From Gemmatimonadaceae bacterium (GTDB lineage Bacteria > Gemmatimonadota > Gemmatimonadetes > Gemmatimonadales > Gemmatimonadaceae): 64,000 nt of DNA. Numbering within the stretch: position 1 is the first letter of the stretch; each line of letters starts with the position of its first letter. Of the stretch, positions 42,211 through 50,183 are shown one piece after another. The notes below the pieces were generated by a model. The model did not search any database. It was given only the letters and a program-made list of their open reading frames with translations, and had not been told where the DNA came from. The stretch lies in assembly GCA_036504815.1 (NCBI GenBank), contig DASXUN010000028.1:27251-91250 (forward strand). Reading direction: 5' to 3'. Both the position numbers and the translations under genes were made by a program.

Positions 42211-45108
42211 GCTCGTCGTCTCGCCTCGCTAGTGGCATTTGCCGCGCTCGCCGCGGCTTCGTGTGGCCGATTCCGTCCCTCGGCCACGGTCTCCCCAGAT
42301 GTAACCCGTCCGACGGCGCCGAAGTTCACGCCCTCGCTGACCGCGCCGCTGAACGATGCCGCGCGGACGTGGATCGAGCAAACCCTGGCCCGTCTCACCC
42401 TGCGCGAGAAGGTCGGCCAGATGACCTCGGCCTGGGTGCTGGGCGACTACACCAGCACCTCGGACCCGAGCTATGTGGAGGTGCGCCGGTGGGTGGAGCA
42501 GGATGGCGTTGGCGGCATCACCATGTCGCTGGGCACCCCGATCGAGGTGGCGGCCAAGCTCAACGACCTGCAGCGGCTCGCGCGCATCCCGATGCTCGTG
42601 CACTCGGATCTCGAGCCGAACCTCGGCCGACTCGAGGGCGGCATCTTCGCGCCATACACGTACGGCGCGGGCTCGGCGACGGTCATTCCCGCCAACATGG
42701 CGATTGGGGCCACCGGCGACACGTCGCTCGCCCGGCGCGCCGGGGAGATCATCGGCCGCGAGGCGATGGCCGTGGGCATCAACACCGTCTTCGCGCCGAC
42801 GGTGGACGTGAACAACAACCCCGCCAATCCGGTGATCAACACCCGCTCGTTCGGCGAGGATCCGGCGGCGGTCGCCGCCATGTCCGCCGCCTTCGTGCAC
42901 GGGGTGCAGAGTGCCGGGGCGGTGGCGACCGCCAAGCACTTCCCGGGGCACGGCGACACCGACACCGACTCGCACCTCGCGCTGCCGGTCGTGAAGAGCA
43001 CACGGGCGCGGCTGGACCAGGTGGAGCTGATGCCGTTCCGCGCGGCGATTGCCGCGGGCGTCCAGGCCATCATGTCGGCGCACATCGCGCTCCCGGCGAT
43101 CGGTCAGGACAACGCGCCGGCGACGCTCCGGAAGGACGTCATCACCGGGCTGCTGCGCGACACCCTCGGCTTCACGGGCGTCGCGTACACCGACGCCCTG
43201 TCGATGGAGGGCATCGGCGGCGGCTACACGGTGGAGAAGAGCGCGGTGGCGGCCGTGAAGGCCGGGGCGGACGTTTTGCTCAAGCCAACCGACATCCGGC
43301 GCGCAATCGACGCCGTGGTGGCCGCGGTGGAGAGCGGCGAGATCCCGATGGCCCGCATCGACGCGTCGGTGCGCCGCCTGCTTGAGATGAAACTGCGCGT
43401 CGGCGTGATCCAGCAGCCGTTCGTCTCGCTCGAGACGCTGCGCGACTCCGTCGGGGCCGCTGCGCACCGCAAGTTCGCGTCGGAGATCGCCGAGCGCGCC
43501 ATCACCCTGGTGCGTGACCGCGGGGCCCTGGTGCCGATGGCACGCGGCGAACCGACGCTCATCCTCACCTACGCCCCGGAGCAGGACATCGCGGCGGGCC
43601 GCGCGTTCTCCGCCACGCTGCGCGGCGCGCTGGGGAGCGGCACGCGCGTCCAGCGCGTCGGCGCGCGCACCCCGCGCAGCGAGCTGGACTCGCTGGGCGC
43701 CGGGATGCGGCGCGTGGTCTTCAGCACGCACGGCCGGACGATCGAAGGAGAGGGCAAGCTTGCCATCGCGCCGCAGGTGGCGCAGTGGCTCGATTCCGTG
43801 GCCGCCGTCGCGCCGGTGGTGATGGTGTCGCACGGCAATCCGTACGTGATCCGCCAGTTCGAGAACGTCGGGACCTACGCGATGGCCTTCGGCACGGGCG
43901 TCACGATGGAGAACGCCTCGGCGCTCGCCATCGCCGGCCGTCGTCCGATCAGCGGCCGTTCGCCGATCTCGCTCCCGGGCTTCTATGCGCGCGGCGACGG
44001 CATTCCGCGCGTCCTCCCCTTCTCCGCCGAAGCGCTTCCGACCGTTATGAAGGACTCGCTGCAGCACCTGCTCGATCGCGCCGTGCGCGACTCCGCCTTC
44101 CCCGGCGCGATCGCCGTCGTCGGACGGCGCGACCGCGTCCTCGCGACCGTGAGCGCCGGCCACCTCGACTGGAAGGAATCGCCGGCGCCGGATGACCGGA
44201 CGCTGTGGGACATGGCGTCGCTCACGAAGGTGACCGCCACCACGTCGTCCATCATGACGCTGGTGGATGCCGGGAAGGTGGACATCAACGCTCCCGTGCA
44301 GAAATACCTTCCCGACTGGCAGGGCCCGAACAAGGAGAAGGTGCTGATCCGGCACCTCCTGACCCATTCGTCCGGCCTGCCGTCGTGGCGTCCGCTGTAC
44401 AAGGAAGCGACCAGCGCCGAACAGGCGATGCAGATGGTGTTCCAGACGGCGCTCGACACGCTGCCCGGCGCGCGCATGCTGTACAGCGACCTCAACTTCA
44501 TCCTGCTCGGGCAGGTGGTGCAGCGCCTGAGCGGCCAGCGGCTCGACGCGTATGCGAGCGAGCACGTGTTTGGCCCGCTCAAGATGACGGACACCCAGTT
44601 CAATCCCGACCGGTCGCTCCTCGCGCGCATCGCGCCGACCGAAGTGGACCCGTGGCGCCAGCGCCACATCCGCGGCGAGGTGCACGACGAGAACGCCTTC
44701 GTGCTGGGCGGCGTGTCGGGGCACGCGGGGCTCTTTTCCACCGCGCACGATGTCACGCGCCTGTGCCAGGCCTACCTGAACGGCGGCACGCTCGACGGCG
44801 CCCGCATCTGGACGCCGGAGACGATTCGCCTCTTCACCACGGTGCAGGATTCGACGTTCTCCAATCGCGCCCTCGGCTGGGAGACGCCAAACGGCGTCAA
44901 TTCGGCCGGACGCGTGATGCGGCGCCCCGCCTTCGGCCACACGGGGTTCACGGGAACGAGCATCTGGGTGGATCCGGCGAACGACCTGTTCGTGGTGCTG
45001 CTGACGAACCGGGTGAACCCGACGCGCCAGAACGCCAGGATCGGCGGCGTGCGGCAGGGCGTGGCGGACATGGCGGAAGCGCTGGCGTCGGCGGCGCGCC
45101 TACCGTGA
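42205..45108 (+). CDS. NagZ-type GH3 beta-N-acetylglucosaminidase fused to a class C-like serine hydrolase
   Basis: 967 residues; signal-like N-terminus with Cys20 (LAAASC). The GH3 domain at about 50-400 carries KHFPGHGDTDTDSH; the general acid/base Asp-His dyad is Asp255/His257 and the nucleophile is Asp330 (YTDALSM). A linking region of about 200 residues leads to a beta-lactamase/transpeptidase-like domain (about 620-960) with SLTK (Ser672, Lys675), YSD (Tyr760) and HTG (His912). NagZ releases GlcNAc from muropeptides; the second domain may hydrolyse D-Ala esters or peptides. This fusion architecture is known in other phyla. Confidence 0.93.
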   Translation: MHARRLASLVAFAALAAASCGRFRPSATVSPDVTRPTAPKFTPSLTAPLNDAARTWIEQTLARLTLREKVGQMTSAWVLGDYTSTSDPSYVEVRRWVEQDGVGGITMSLGTPIEVAAKLNDLQRLARIPMLVHSDLEPNLGRLEGGIFAPYTYGAGSATVIPANMAIGATGDTSLARRAGEIIGREAMAVGINTVFAPTVDVNNNPANPVINTRSFGEDPAAVAAMSAAFVHGVQSAGAVATAKHFPGHGDTDTDSHLALPVVKSTRARLDQVELMPFRAAIAAGVQAIMSAHIALPAIGQDNAPATLRKDVITGLLRDTLGFTGVAYTDALSMEGIGGGYTVEKSAVAAVKAGADVLLKPTDIRRAIDAVVAAVESGEIPMARIDASVRRLLEMKLRVGVIQQPFVSLETLRDSVGAAAHRKFASEIAERAITLVRDRGALVPMARGEPTLILTYAPEQDIAAGRAFSATLRGALGSGTRVQRVGARTPRSELDSLGAGMRRVVFSTHGRTIEGEGKLAIAPQVAQWLDSVAAVAPVVMVSHGNPYVIRQFENVGTYAMAFGTGVTMENASALAIAGRRPISGRSPISLPGFYARGDGIPRVLPFSAEALPTVMKDSLQHLLDRAVRDSAFPGAIAVVGRRDRVLATVSAGHLDWKESPAPDDRTLWDMASLTKVTATTSSIMTLVDAGKVDINAPVQKYLPDWQGPNKEKVLIRHLLTHSSGLPSWRPLYKEATSAEQAMQMVFQTALDTLPGARMLYSDLNFILLGQVVQRLSGQRLDAYASEHVFGPLKMTDTQFNPDRSLLARIAPTEVDPWRQRHIRGEVHDENAFVLGGVSGHAGLFSTAHDVTRLCQAYLNGGTLDGARIWTPETIRLFTTVQDSTFSNRALGWETPNGVNSAGRVMRRPAFGHTGFTGTSIWVDPANDLFVVLLTNRVNPTRQNARIGGVRQGVADMAEALASAARLP

Positions 45109-45118
45109 CGTCAGGCCG

Positions 45119-45147
45119 TTGAACCCCCCCGACGATCCCACTAGATT
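45119..45147 (+). promoter_or_regulatory. Candidate promoter of the erpA-like gene
   Basis: TTGAAC, a 17-bp spacer and TAGATT, 50 bp upstream of the erpA-like start. It would start the erpA/nagB unit separately from the NagZ fusion. Confidence 0.55.
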
Positions 45148-45196
45148 TCGGCCATGCAACAGGCGGTTCGCCGCCCCCCAAAACCTGGAGTGTCTC

Positions 45197-45553
45197 ATGA
45201 GCACGATGAACGCCCCCGAAATCGCCCTGTCGATTTCTGCCAACGCCAGCGCCGAGGTCAAGAAGTTCATGGCGGCTGAAGGCGTGTCGCCCGACGTGGG
45301 CGGCCTCCGCGTGAGCGTGCAGCCGGGTGGCTGCTCGGGGTTCAAATACAGCTTGCTGATCGAGGATCAGGCCGCGGACGACGACACGGTGCTGCCGCAG
45401 GATGGCTACCGCGTCTTCGTCGACCCGTTCTCGATGCAATATCTCAACGGCGTCGCGATCGACTACGTGACGTCCATGCAGGGGTCGGGCTTCACCTTCA
45501 AGAACCCCAATGCAACCGGCGGTTGTGGTTGCGGCAGTTCGTTCTCGGCATAA
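45197..45553 (+). CDS. erpA: A-type Fe-S carrier, ErpA/HesB/IscA family
   Basis: 118 residues from ATG 45197, preceded by GGAG at 6 bp. The three cluster-binding Cys are in GGCSGFKY and the C-terminal GGCGCGSSF. A-type carriers deliver Fe-S clusters to apo-proteins. It has its own promoter and sits inside the sugar-salvage run by position only. ErpA versus IscA/SufA cannot be separated by eye. Confidence 0.93.
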   Translation: MSTMNAPEIALSISANASAEVKKFMAAEGVSPDVGGLRVSVQPGGCSGFKYSLLIEDQAADDDTVLPQDGYRVFVDPFSMQYLNGVAIDYVTSMQGSGFTFKNPNATGGCGCGSSFSA

Positions 45554-45569
45554 ACACGAGTCTTTCGCG

Positions 45570-47549
45570 ATGACGTCTGGCACCCGCCACGACGCCACAG
45601 ATGCCCGGAAGGCCCGCGAGACCGCCCCGGCGGAATCTCGCGGGCCTTCGCGCGTCTCTGGCGCCCTCACTGCGCTCGAACGCATTCCCACGGTCGTCCT
45701 CGACGACCACCACCAGATTGCCGTGCAGGTGGCGCGGCGGATCGCGGATGTCATTCGCAGCCGCAACGCCGAGGGCCGCGACGCCGTGCTGGGCCTCGCG
45801 ACCGGCTCGACGCCGATCGGGGTGTACCGGGAGCTGATCCGGATGCATCGCGCGGAGGGGCTCAGCTTCCGGCGGGTCATCTCGTTCAACCTGGACGAGT
45901 ACTACCCGATGGGCCCGGACAACATCCACTCGTACAACCGGTTCATGTGGGAGAACCTCTTCGCCCACGTCGACGCCGATCGGACGAAGGTGCACATCCC
46001 CGACGGCACCGTGCCGCGGCACAAGCTCGAGGCGTGGTGCGCGGGGTACGAGCGGGCCATTCGCGACGCCGGCGGCATTGACGTCCAGATCCTCGGGATC
46101 GGCAAGACGGGCCACATCGGCTTCAACGAGCCGGGCTCGGGCGAGCAGAGCCGCACGCGCCTGGTGCACCTCGACACGGTGACGCGCCGCGATGCCGCCG
46201 CCGACTTCTTCGGCGAGGATTTCGTTCCGCGCGAAGCGATCACGATGGGCGTCGCGAGCATCTTCGCGGCGCGCGAGATCATCATCATCGCCACCGGCGA
46301 GCACAAGGCGCGCGTGGTGCGCCGGGCCGTCGAGGGGCCGGTGCTCACCGAGGTCGCGGCAACCTTCCTGCAGCGGCATCCGGCCACGACGTTCTACGTG
46401 GACGCGGCGGCGGCCGGGGAGCTGACGCGCATCGCCACCCCGTGGCTGCTGGACGAGGTGGAGTGGACGCTGCCGCGCACGCTCGACGCCGTGACGTGGC
46501 TGTCGCGCAAGGTGAACCGGGCGATCCTCAAGCTCACGCAGCAGGACTATGCGGAGCACCAGCTGTCGTCGCTCGTCGCGCGGCACGGCAGCCCCGGCGC
46601 CGTCAACGGCCTCGTCTTCAACGAGCTCGGCGCCAAGATTCGCGGCAAGAGCAAGCTGCCGCACGGCAAGAAGGTCGTCTGCTTCTCGCCGCATCCCGAC
46701 GACGACGTGATCTCGATGGGCGGCATCCTGCGCAAGCTCACCGAGAACAAGAACGAGATCATCGTGGCGTACATGACGAGCGGCAACATCGCCGTCTTCG
46801 ACCACGACGTGCGCCGCCACGTGGACTTCCTGCTGCGCATGCAGCGCGACAGCGGCATCGGCGGCTCCGAGGTGAAGGCGATGGCCCGGAAGGTGCACGC
46901 CTTCCTGGCGTCCAAGAAGCCGGGCGACGTGGACATTCCCGAGGTCGCCGACATCAAGCGGCTCATCCGCGAGGCGGAGGCGATCAGCGGCCTCGAGACG
47001 GTGGGCCTGCCCGCGTCGTGCGGACGCTTCCTTAACCTGCCGTTCTACCAGACCGGCAAGGTGAAAAAGGATCCCATCGGCCCCGCCGACGTGAAGATCG
47101 TGAAGAAGCTGCTGGCCGAGACGAACCCCGACTACATCTTCGTGGCCGGCGACCTCTCCGATCCGCACGGCACGCACCGCATGTGCAAGGAGGCCATCGA
47201 CGCCGCGGTGGCGGAACTGTGGCCGGGGCGTCCCCGCGGACCGCAGACGCACCGCACGGGCGAGCATCGCGTCTCGCTGGCGCCCGAGGTCTGGCTGTAC
47301 CGCGGCGCCTGGCAGGAGTGGCCGGTGACCGAGGCCACGTGGCTCGTGCCGATGTCGCAGGAAGAGCTGCGCCTGAAGATCCAGGCGATCTTCAAGCACC
47401 AGAGCCAGAAGGACTCGATGCCGTTCCCGGGGCAGGATGACCGCGAGTTCTGGCAGCGCGTGGAGCAGCGCAACAAGGACACCGCAGCGATCCTCGATCA
47501 GCTCGGCCTTGCCGAGTACTTCGCCATGGAGGCGTATGTCGTCGACTAG
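45570..47549 (+). CDS. Glucosamine-6-phosphate deaminase fused to a PIG-L/LmbE deacetylase domain
   Basis: 659 residues. The NagB part (about 40-300) has LATGSTPIGVYREL, FNLDEYYP and GIGKTGHIGFNEPGS, which bind and deaminate glucosamine-6-P to fructose-6-P. The PIG-L part (about 365-600) has the zinc motif SPHPDDDVISMGG (His375) and DPHGTH. PIG-L domains remove acetyl from GlcNAc conjugates. The fusion could convert GlcNAc-6-P to fructose-6-P on one polypeptide; no NagA is in the window. Codons 14-27 contain a terminator-like hairpin. Confidence 0.93.
   Translation: MTSGTRHDATDARKARETAPAESRGPSRVSGALTALERIPTVVLDDHHQIAVQVARRIADVIRSRNAEGRDAVLGLATGSTPIGVYRELIRMHRAEGLSFRRVISFNLDEYYPMGPDNIHSYNRFMWENLFAHVDADRTKVHIPDGTVPRHKLEAWCAGYERAIRDAGGIDVQILGIGKTGHIGFNEPGSGEQSRTRLVHLDTVTRRDAAADFFGEDFVPREAITMGVASIFAAREIIIIATGEHKARVVRRAVEGPVLTEVAATFLQRHPATTFYVDAAAAGELTRIATPWLLDEVEWTLPRTLDAVTWLSRKVNRAILKLTQQDYAEHQLSSLVARHGSPGAVNGLVFNELGAKIRGKSKLPHGKKVVCFSPHPDDDVISMGGILRKLTENKNEIIVAYMTSGNIAVFDHDVRRHVDFLLRMQRDSGIGGSEVKAMARKVHAFLASKKPGDVDIPEVADIKRLIREAEAISGLETVGLPASCGRFLNLPFYQTGKVKKDPIGPADVKIVKKLLAETNPDYIFVAGDLSDPHGTHRMCKEAIDAAVAELWPGRPRGPQTHRTGEHRVSLAPEVWLYRGAWQEWPVTEATWLVPMSQEELRLKIQAIFKHQSQKDSMPFPGQDDREFWQRVEQRNKDTAAILDQLGLAEYFAMEAYVVD
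45609..45648 (+). promoter_or_regulatory. Terminator-like hairpin within nagB/PIG-L codons 14-27
   Basis: Perfect 13-bp arms (AAGGCCCGCGAGA / TCTCGCGGGCCTT) enclose a loop with its own CCGC/GCGG stem. It is in the coding frame downstream of the only plausible ATG (45570). No T-run follows. Confidence 0.75.
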
Positions 47550-47570
47550 CCATTCCACGCGGGGCACCTG

Positions 47571-49079
47571 GTGACCGGGACTCGGTTCGGTATCCTCGAC
47601 CTGATCGTCCTCGTCGCCTATCTCGCCGGCACGACGCTGCTCGGGGTCTGGCTCGGACGCAACCAGAAGAATTCCACAGACTACTTCGTCGCCGGCCGCA
47701 ACATTCCGTGGTGGGCGGTGATGTTCTCCATCGTCGCCGCCGAAACGAGCGCCCTGACGTTCATCTCGGTGCCCGGCCTCGCGATCATCGGCGACTTCGG
47801 CTTCCTGCAGGTGTGCATGGGCTACGTGCTCGGGCGCGTCGTCGTGGCGACCGTGCTCCTGCCGCGCTACTTCGAGGGCAACCTCGTCACGGCGTACGCA
47901 CTGCTGGAGACGCGCTTCGGCCCGCAGGCGCGCCGTTTCACGTCCATCGTGTTCATGGCGACGCGCGGCATGGCTGACTCGGTGCGGGTCTTCGCCTCGG
48001 CCATCCCGATCGCCATCGTGATCGGCCCCGCGCTCCCGCGCGAGTACGTGATGCCGGCCGCGATCATCGTGCTCGGCGTGCTGACGATCATCTACACGTA
48101 TCAGGGCGGCATGCGCGCGGTGGTCTGGACCGAGCTGATGCAGGCGGGAGTGTACGCGACGGGCGGACTGGCCGCGGCGTACATCGTGGGCCAGGCCGTG
48201 GACGGCGGCTGGCCGGCCATCCTGGCGTCGGCCACGGCCGAGAACAAGCTGCGCGTCTTCGACTTCTACACGGGCTTCGACCGGCCGCACACGGTCTTCG
48301 CGGGCATCCTTGGCGGCGCGGTGCTGACGATGGCGTCGCACGGCGCCGACCAGACGATCGTGCAGCGCATGCTGTCGGCCCGGTCGCTGCGGGACGCGCA
48401 AAAGGCGATCATCGGCAGCGGCATCGCCGTGCTCGTCCTGATGACGCTCTTCCTGACGGTCGGCCTCGGCCTGTGGAAGTACTATCCCGGCACGACGGCC
48501 GCCCCCGACACGATCTTCCCGACCTTCATCTTCGAGCGCATGCCGCACGGGCTGATCGGCCTGCTGGTGGCGTCGATCCTCGCGGCGACGATGAGCACGC
48601 ACTCGGGCGCCATCAACTCGCTGGCGGCGACCACGACGCACGACATCTACGTGCCGCTCACCAGGCACAAGCCGGATGAGGCCGCAACGTTCAAGGCCGG
48701 CCGCTGGTTCGCGCTCATCTGGGGCTGCATCCTGACGTTTGGCGCCCTGCTCTTCCCCGAGGGCCGGACGCCGGTGGTGGTCATCGCGCTGTCCATCGCG
48801 TCCTTCACGCAGGGCGCGCTGCTCGGCGGGTTTGCCCTCGGCATCTTCGTGAGGCGCGCGAACCAGCGCGATGCGATCACCGGCATGTCGGTGGGCATCG
48901 CCGTGATGGCGTTCGTGGTGTTCGCGAAGCCGCTGTCGGCGGCGTATCCCGCGCTGGCCAGCACGCTCGGCCCGCTGGGCAGCATCGCGTGGCCGTGGTA
49001 CGTGCTGATCGGCACGACGATCACGGTGACGGCGGGGACTGTCAGTTCGCTGTTCGGCAAGCGGGCGGCGGCGCGCTGA
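47571..49079 (+). CDS. Sodium:solute symporter (SSS family)
   Basis: 502 residues, GTG start 21 bp after the NagB/PIG-L stop. About 13-14 transmembrane helices follow the SSS pattern (GTTLLGVWLGRNQKNSTDYFV, GFLQVCMGYVLGRVVVA, YTYQGGMRAVVWTELMQAGV). It imports a solute with Na+. Its place between the NagB fusion and the sugar kinase suggests an amino sugar or muropeptide-derived sugar; this is inferred. A terminator follows. Confidence 0.93.
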   Translation: MTGTRFGILDLIVLVAYLAGTTLLGVWLGRNQKNSTDYFVAGRNIPWWAVMFSIVAAETSALTFISVPGLAIIGDFGFLQVCMGYVLGRVVVATVLLPRYFEGNLVTAYALLETRFGPQARRFTSIVFMATRGMADSVRVFASAIPIAIVIGPALPREYVMPAAIIVLGVLTIIYTYQGGMRAVVWTELMQAGVYATGGLAAAYIVGQAVDGGWPAILASATAENKLRVFDFYTGFDRPHTVFAGILGGAVLTMASHGADQTIVQRMLSARSLRDAQKAIIGSGIAVLVLMTLFLTVGLGLWKYYPGTTAAPDTIFPTFIFERMPHGLIGLLVASILAATMSTHSGAINSLAATTTHDIYVPLTRHKPDEAATFKAGRWFALIWGCILTFGALLFPEGRTPVVVIALSIASFTQGALLGGFALGIFVRRANQRDAITGMSVGIAVMAFVVFAKPLSAAYPALASTLGPLGSIAWPWYVLIGTTITVTAGTVSSLFGKRAAAR

Positions 49080-49085
49080 CCGTGC

Positions 49086-49113
49086 GGGGCGCCGTCCGAT
49101 GGGGCGGCGCCCC
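49086..49113 (+). terminator. Hairpin after the SSS symporter
   Basis: 9-bp arms (GGGGCGCCG / CGGCGCCCC) with a 10-nt loop, followed by TTTCCCCTT. It lies 46 bp upstream of the kinase start. Confidence 0.6.
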
Positions 49114-49158
49114 TTTCCCCTTGAACGGACCGCGACACGCGGCCATTCTCCGGACCTC

Positions 49159-50088
49159 ATGAGCTATCTCATTGTTGGCGTAGACGGCGGCGGCACGAAG
49201 ACCAAGGTGATCGTGGCCGACGATCAGGGGCATGACGTCGCGACGGCCACCGGTGGCGGCAGCGCCGCGCGCCCGGGACAGACGACGCAAGCGGCCGAAG
49301 TGATCGCGCAGACGGTGGCCGAGGCGCTCGCCTCGGGCGGCCGGGCGGGCGAGGTGCCCCGCGTGCTGTGCGCCGGGTTGGCCGGCGCCGGACGCGAGCC
49401 CGAGCGGCAGGCGGTGCGCGAGGCGCTGGTGCGCCTCGAGGTCGCAGACCTCGTGATCATCGAACCCGATGCGACGATCGCGCTCGAAGACGCGTTCGGC
49501 GACGGGCCCGGCATCCTGCTGGTGAGCGGCACCGGATCGTCGTGCTTCGGACGCTCGCCAACCGGGCAGTTCAACCGCTGCGGCGGATGGGGCCTCAATA
49601 TCGGCGACGAAGGGAGCGGCGCGTGGATCGGTCGCCGTGCGCTGAGCATCGTGGCGGCCGCCGCCGACGGGCGCGAGCCCGAGACCGCGCTGCTGCCGGC
49701 GGTGCTGACGGCGCTCGAACTGGAGAGCAGCGACGGGCTGGTCTTCTGGGCGGCGCACGCCGATCCGGCGGCGCTGGCGAAGATTGCGGGGACGGTGATT
49801 ACGGTGGCCGCCACCGGCGACCAGCGCGCCAACTCGCTGCTCGCGCTCGCCGCCGAGGAACTGGTGACGCACGTGCGAGCGCTCGCACGAACGCTCTTTG
49901 CCGACGAGCGGGCCGCCATTCCCGTGGCGCTCGCCGGCGGCCTGATGGAGCGCGGTTCCTTCCTGCGCAAACTCGTGGAAACGCGCCTCAAGAGCGCCGT
50001 CCCCGGCGCCGTCGTGCGCACGGAACCCGTGGTGGCGGCCCGCGGCGCGGTGCGCATGGCCCTGCAGGCGGCGAAGGCGCGGGGCTGA
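49159..50088 (+). CDS. BadF/BadG/BcrA/BcrD-family ATPase, candidate GlcNAc/MurNAc kinase (NAGK/MurK-like)
   Basis: 309 residues. The actin-like ATPase start is VGVDGGGTKTKVIVADD, with a phosphate loop GILLVSGTGSSCFGR and the GGWGLNIGDEGSGAWIGRRA segment typical of N-acetylglucosamine kinases of the NAGK/MurK type. It phosphorylates the sugar at O6 to give the substrate for the NagB/PIG-L fusion. The exact sugar is inferred from context. Confidence 0.88.
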   Translation: MSYLIVGVDGGGTKTKVIVADDQGHDVATATGGGSAARPGQTTQAAEVIAQTVAEALASGGRAGEVPRVLCAGLAGAGREPERQAVREALVRLEVADLVIIEPDATIALEDAFGDGPGILLVSGTGSSCFGRSPTGQFNRCGGWGLNIGDEGSGAWIGRRALSIVAAAADGREPETALLPAVLTALELESSDGLVFWAAHADPAALAKIAGTVITVAATGDQRANSLLALAAEELVTHVRALARTLFADERAAIPVALAGGLMERGSFLRKLVETRLKSAVPGAVVRTEPVVAARGAVRMALQAAKARG

Positions 50089-50183
50089 GCTTCGCGCGCG
50101 GGCTCCAACGCCAGCGGCGGCACATTCGTACCTTCTGGGAACGCGGTTCGCACCTACCCTCAACCGTCCGCACCCGAGGCCGC

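Noticed and set aside
45498..49160. A 1220-codon antisense frame over the NagB/PIG-L and symporter genes
   Set aside because: It is opposite two clear genes, is dominated by Arg/Gly/Asp and His strings, and has no domain. It is a compositional shadow.
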